From positions 1-13,820 of the forward strand of contig JACDBO010000430.1 in assembly GCA_013694885.1 (NCBI GenBank): a DNA stretch of 13,820 bases, given 5' to 3'. The position numbers and the translations under genes were made by a program. Origin of the DNA: Chloroflexia bacterium. GTDB lineage: Bacteria > Chloroflexota > Chloroflexia > Thermomicrobiales > UBA6265. Numbering within the stretch: the first letter of the stretch is position 1; each line of letters opens with the position of its first letter. Positions 12,310-13,820 of this stretch are shown here, piece by piece. The notes beneath the pieces were generated by a model. The model searched no databases and had not been told where the DNA came from. It saw only the letters and a program-made list of their open reading frames with translations.

Positions 12310-13812
12310 CTATGCCGCCCGGCTTTTCCGCGATAGCCGCCACACCCTCGGCGCGATCAGCGCGATCAGGGCGAGGGCGAGGATGGTGGCGGTGATGGGG
12401 CGGGTGAGGAAGGTGGTGTAGTCGCCCTGGCTGATCTGCAAGGCGCGGCGAAACTGCAACTCCGCCTCCGGGCCGAGGATCACGGCGACGACGGCCGGGC
12501 CGACCGGGATGTCGAAACGGCGCATCAGGAAACCGACGACGCCGATTGCATAGAGCACCACCAGCCCGGTGATCGAGCTGCTCTGCGCCCACGTCCCCAA
12601 CCCGGCGAAGACCAGAATCGCCGCGTAGAGCAGCGGTCGCGGGATCATCAGCAGCCGCACCCAGAGGCCGACCAGCGGCAGGTTGAGCACCAGCAGCATC
12701 ACGTTGCCGATGTAGAGGCTGGCGATCAGCCCCCAGACGAGGTCGGCGTTGCCTTCGAAGAGCTGCGGACCGGGGTTGATGTTGTAGCGCTGGAAGGCCG
12801 CGAGCAGGATCGCCGCCGTCGCCGAGGTCGGCAGCCCGAGCGTCAGCAGCGGCACCAGCACACCGGCGGCCGAGGCGTTGTTGGCCGCCTCCGGCCCGGC
12901 GACCCCCTCGATCGCGCCCTTGCCGAACTCCTCCGGGTGCTTCGTGAGCCGCTTCTCCATCGAGTAGGAGAGAAAGGTCGGGATCTCGGCGCCACCGGCC
13001 GGCAGGCTGCCGATCGGGAAGCCGAGCATCGTCCCGCGCAGCCACGGTTTCCACGAACGCCGCCAATCCTCGCGGGTCATCCAGATCGAGCCGCGGATCG
13101 GCTCGATACTCGGCGGCTCGTGGCGCATCCGCGAGGCGACCCAAAACGTCTCGCCGACCGCGAAGAGACCGACGGCGACGGTGACGACGTCGATGCCGTT
13201 GAGCAGGTGGAGATTGCCAAAGGTGAAGCGCGGCTGACCGGTGAGGCCGTCGATGCCGACGAGACCGATGGCGAGTCCGAAGAAGAGGCTGACCAGCCCG
13301 CGCACCAGTGAGGAGCCGAGCAGCGCGGTGATCGTCGTAAAGGCGAGCACGATCAGGGCGAAGTACTCGGCCGGACCGAACTTGAGCGCGACTTCGACCA
13401 TCACCGGCGCCAGCAGCGTCAGCCCGAGGGTGGCGATCGTGCCGGCGACGAACGAGCCGATGGCGGCGGTGGAGAGCGCGGCGGCGCCCCGGCCGCGCTT
13501 GGCCATCAGGTTGCCTTCGAGCGCGGTCATGATCGAGGCCGACTCGCCCGGCGTGTTGAGCAGGATCGAGGTCGTCGAGCCGCCGTACATGCCGCCGTAG
13601 TAGATACCGGCGAACATGATGAAGGCTTGAATCGGCTCCAGGGTGTAGGTCACCGGCAGTAGCAGGGCGACGGTCAGCGCCGGCCCGATCCCCGGCAGCA
13701 CGCCGACGAGGGTACCGAGGAAGACGCCGACCAGCGCCCAGAGCAGGTTCTCCGGCGATAGCGCGATCCCGAACCCGTCGATCAGATTACCGATCGCGTC
13801 CAACCGCTCCAC
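12310..13812 (-). CDS. tctA: Tripartite tricarboxylate transporter, TctA large membrane subunit
   Basis: A 500-residue full-length TctA, the large membrane subunit of a TctABC secondary transporter, which imports citrate or other (di/tri)carboxylates using a periplasmic TctC binding protein and the small subunit TctB. Family motifs are intact: GTLVGVLPGIGP at 33-44, YYGGMYGGSTTS at 71-82 continuing to ILLNTPGE, GVAGPEAANNAS at 303-314 and LGLPTSATAAILL at 325-337. About ten to twelve hydrophobic segments span the chain. The GTG at 13812 has AAAGGG too close upstream, and no stop is seen in the remaining 8 bases, so the true start may be this GTG, a TTG two codons later, or lie beyond the window. 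TctA is usually the last gene of tctCBA, so tctB and tctC are expected upstream of this end. The substrate cannot be told from TctA. Confidence 0.93.
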   Translation of the reverse strand: MERLDAIGNLIDGFGIALSPENLLWALVGVFLGTLVGVLPGIGPALTVALLLPVTYTLEPIQAFIMFAGIYYGGMYGGSTTSILLNTPGESASIMTALEGNLMAKRGRGAAALSTAAIGSFVAGTIATLGLTLLAPVMVEVALKFGPAEYFALIVLAFTTITALLGSSLVRGLVSLFFGLAIGLVGIDGLTGQPRFTFGNLHLLNGIDVVTVAVGLFAVGETFWVASRMRHEPPSIEPIRGSIWMTREDWRRSWKPWLRGTMLGFPIGSLPAGGAEIPTFLSYSMEKRLTKHPEEFGKGAIEGVAGPEAANNASAAGVLVPLLTLGLPTSATAAILLAAFQRYNINPGPQLFEGNADLVWGLIASLYIGNVMLLVLNLPLVGLWVRLLMIPRPLLYAAILVFAGLGTWAQSSSITGLVVLYAIGVVGFLMRRFDIPVGPAVVAVILGPEAELQFRRALQISQGDYTTFLTRPITATILALALIALIAPRVWRLSRKSRAA

Positions 13813-13820
13813 GCCCTTTC

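Noticed and set aside
12239..13144. N-terminal extension of the ATPase frame up to 13144 (795 residues)
   Set aside because: It overlaps tctA on the same strand in another frame, has an arginine/proline-rich translation, and the ATPase has a good GGAGG-ATG start at 12238.

Overview
The window is GC-rich chromosomal DNA. Coding is dense on both strands, GTG and TTG starts occur, and intergenic gaps carry dispersed palindromic repeats. The combination suggests a free-living bacterium of the Chloroflexota (Thermomicrobia-like) or a comparable high-GC lineage: a secreted protein with an alanine/serine/proline linker, RNase J with a long basic N-terminal extension, an Mca/MshB-like PIG-L hydrolase and a large GAF/HD-GYP/GGDEF protein. 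This placement is inference; no rRNA or other marker is present.

Layout, left to right. 190-1203 (+) is a secreted two-domain protein. 1204-1803 holds a small one-helix membrane protein flanked by two different inverted repeats. 1804-2823 (+) is a cation diffusion facilitator with a mini-ORF overlapping its start. 3042-5222 (+) is RNase J with a disordered extension of about 170 residues. A strong bidirectional terminator hairpin separates it from a convergent HxlR-type regulator (5328-5711, -). Upstream of that on the minus strand lie a three-GAF, HD-GYP plus GGDEF cyclic-di-GMP protein (5788-8670, -) and a PIG-L deacetylase (8890-9774, -). The gap 9775-10251 contains a second copy of one repeat family and a dead C-terminal fragment of an MFS transporter. 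10252-12238 (-) is a visibly AT-richer two-gene cassette: an AAA/ABC-type ATPase followed 10 bases later by a small protein with a PD-(D/E)XK nuclease signature and a Cys/His-rich N-terminus. 12310-13812 (-) is TctA, the large membrane subunit of a tripartite tricarboxylate transporter.

Most genes look like core housekeeping or signalling functions with no shared pathway. The exception is the ATPase-nuclease pair. Its coupled layout, foreign composition and position beside a truncated pseudogene mark it as a small acquired cassette, most plausibly an anti-phage or anti-plasmid ATPase-effector system. It resembles Septu or PARIS in layout but differs in effector type. This is the best candidate here for an undescribed system.
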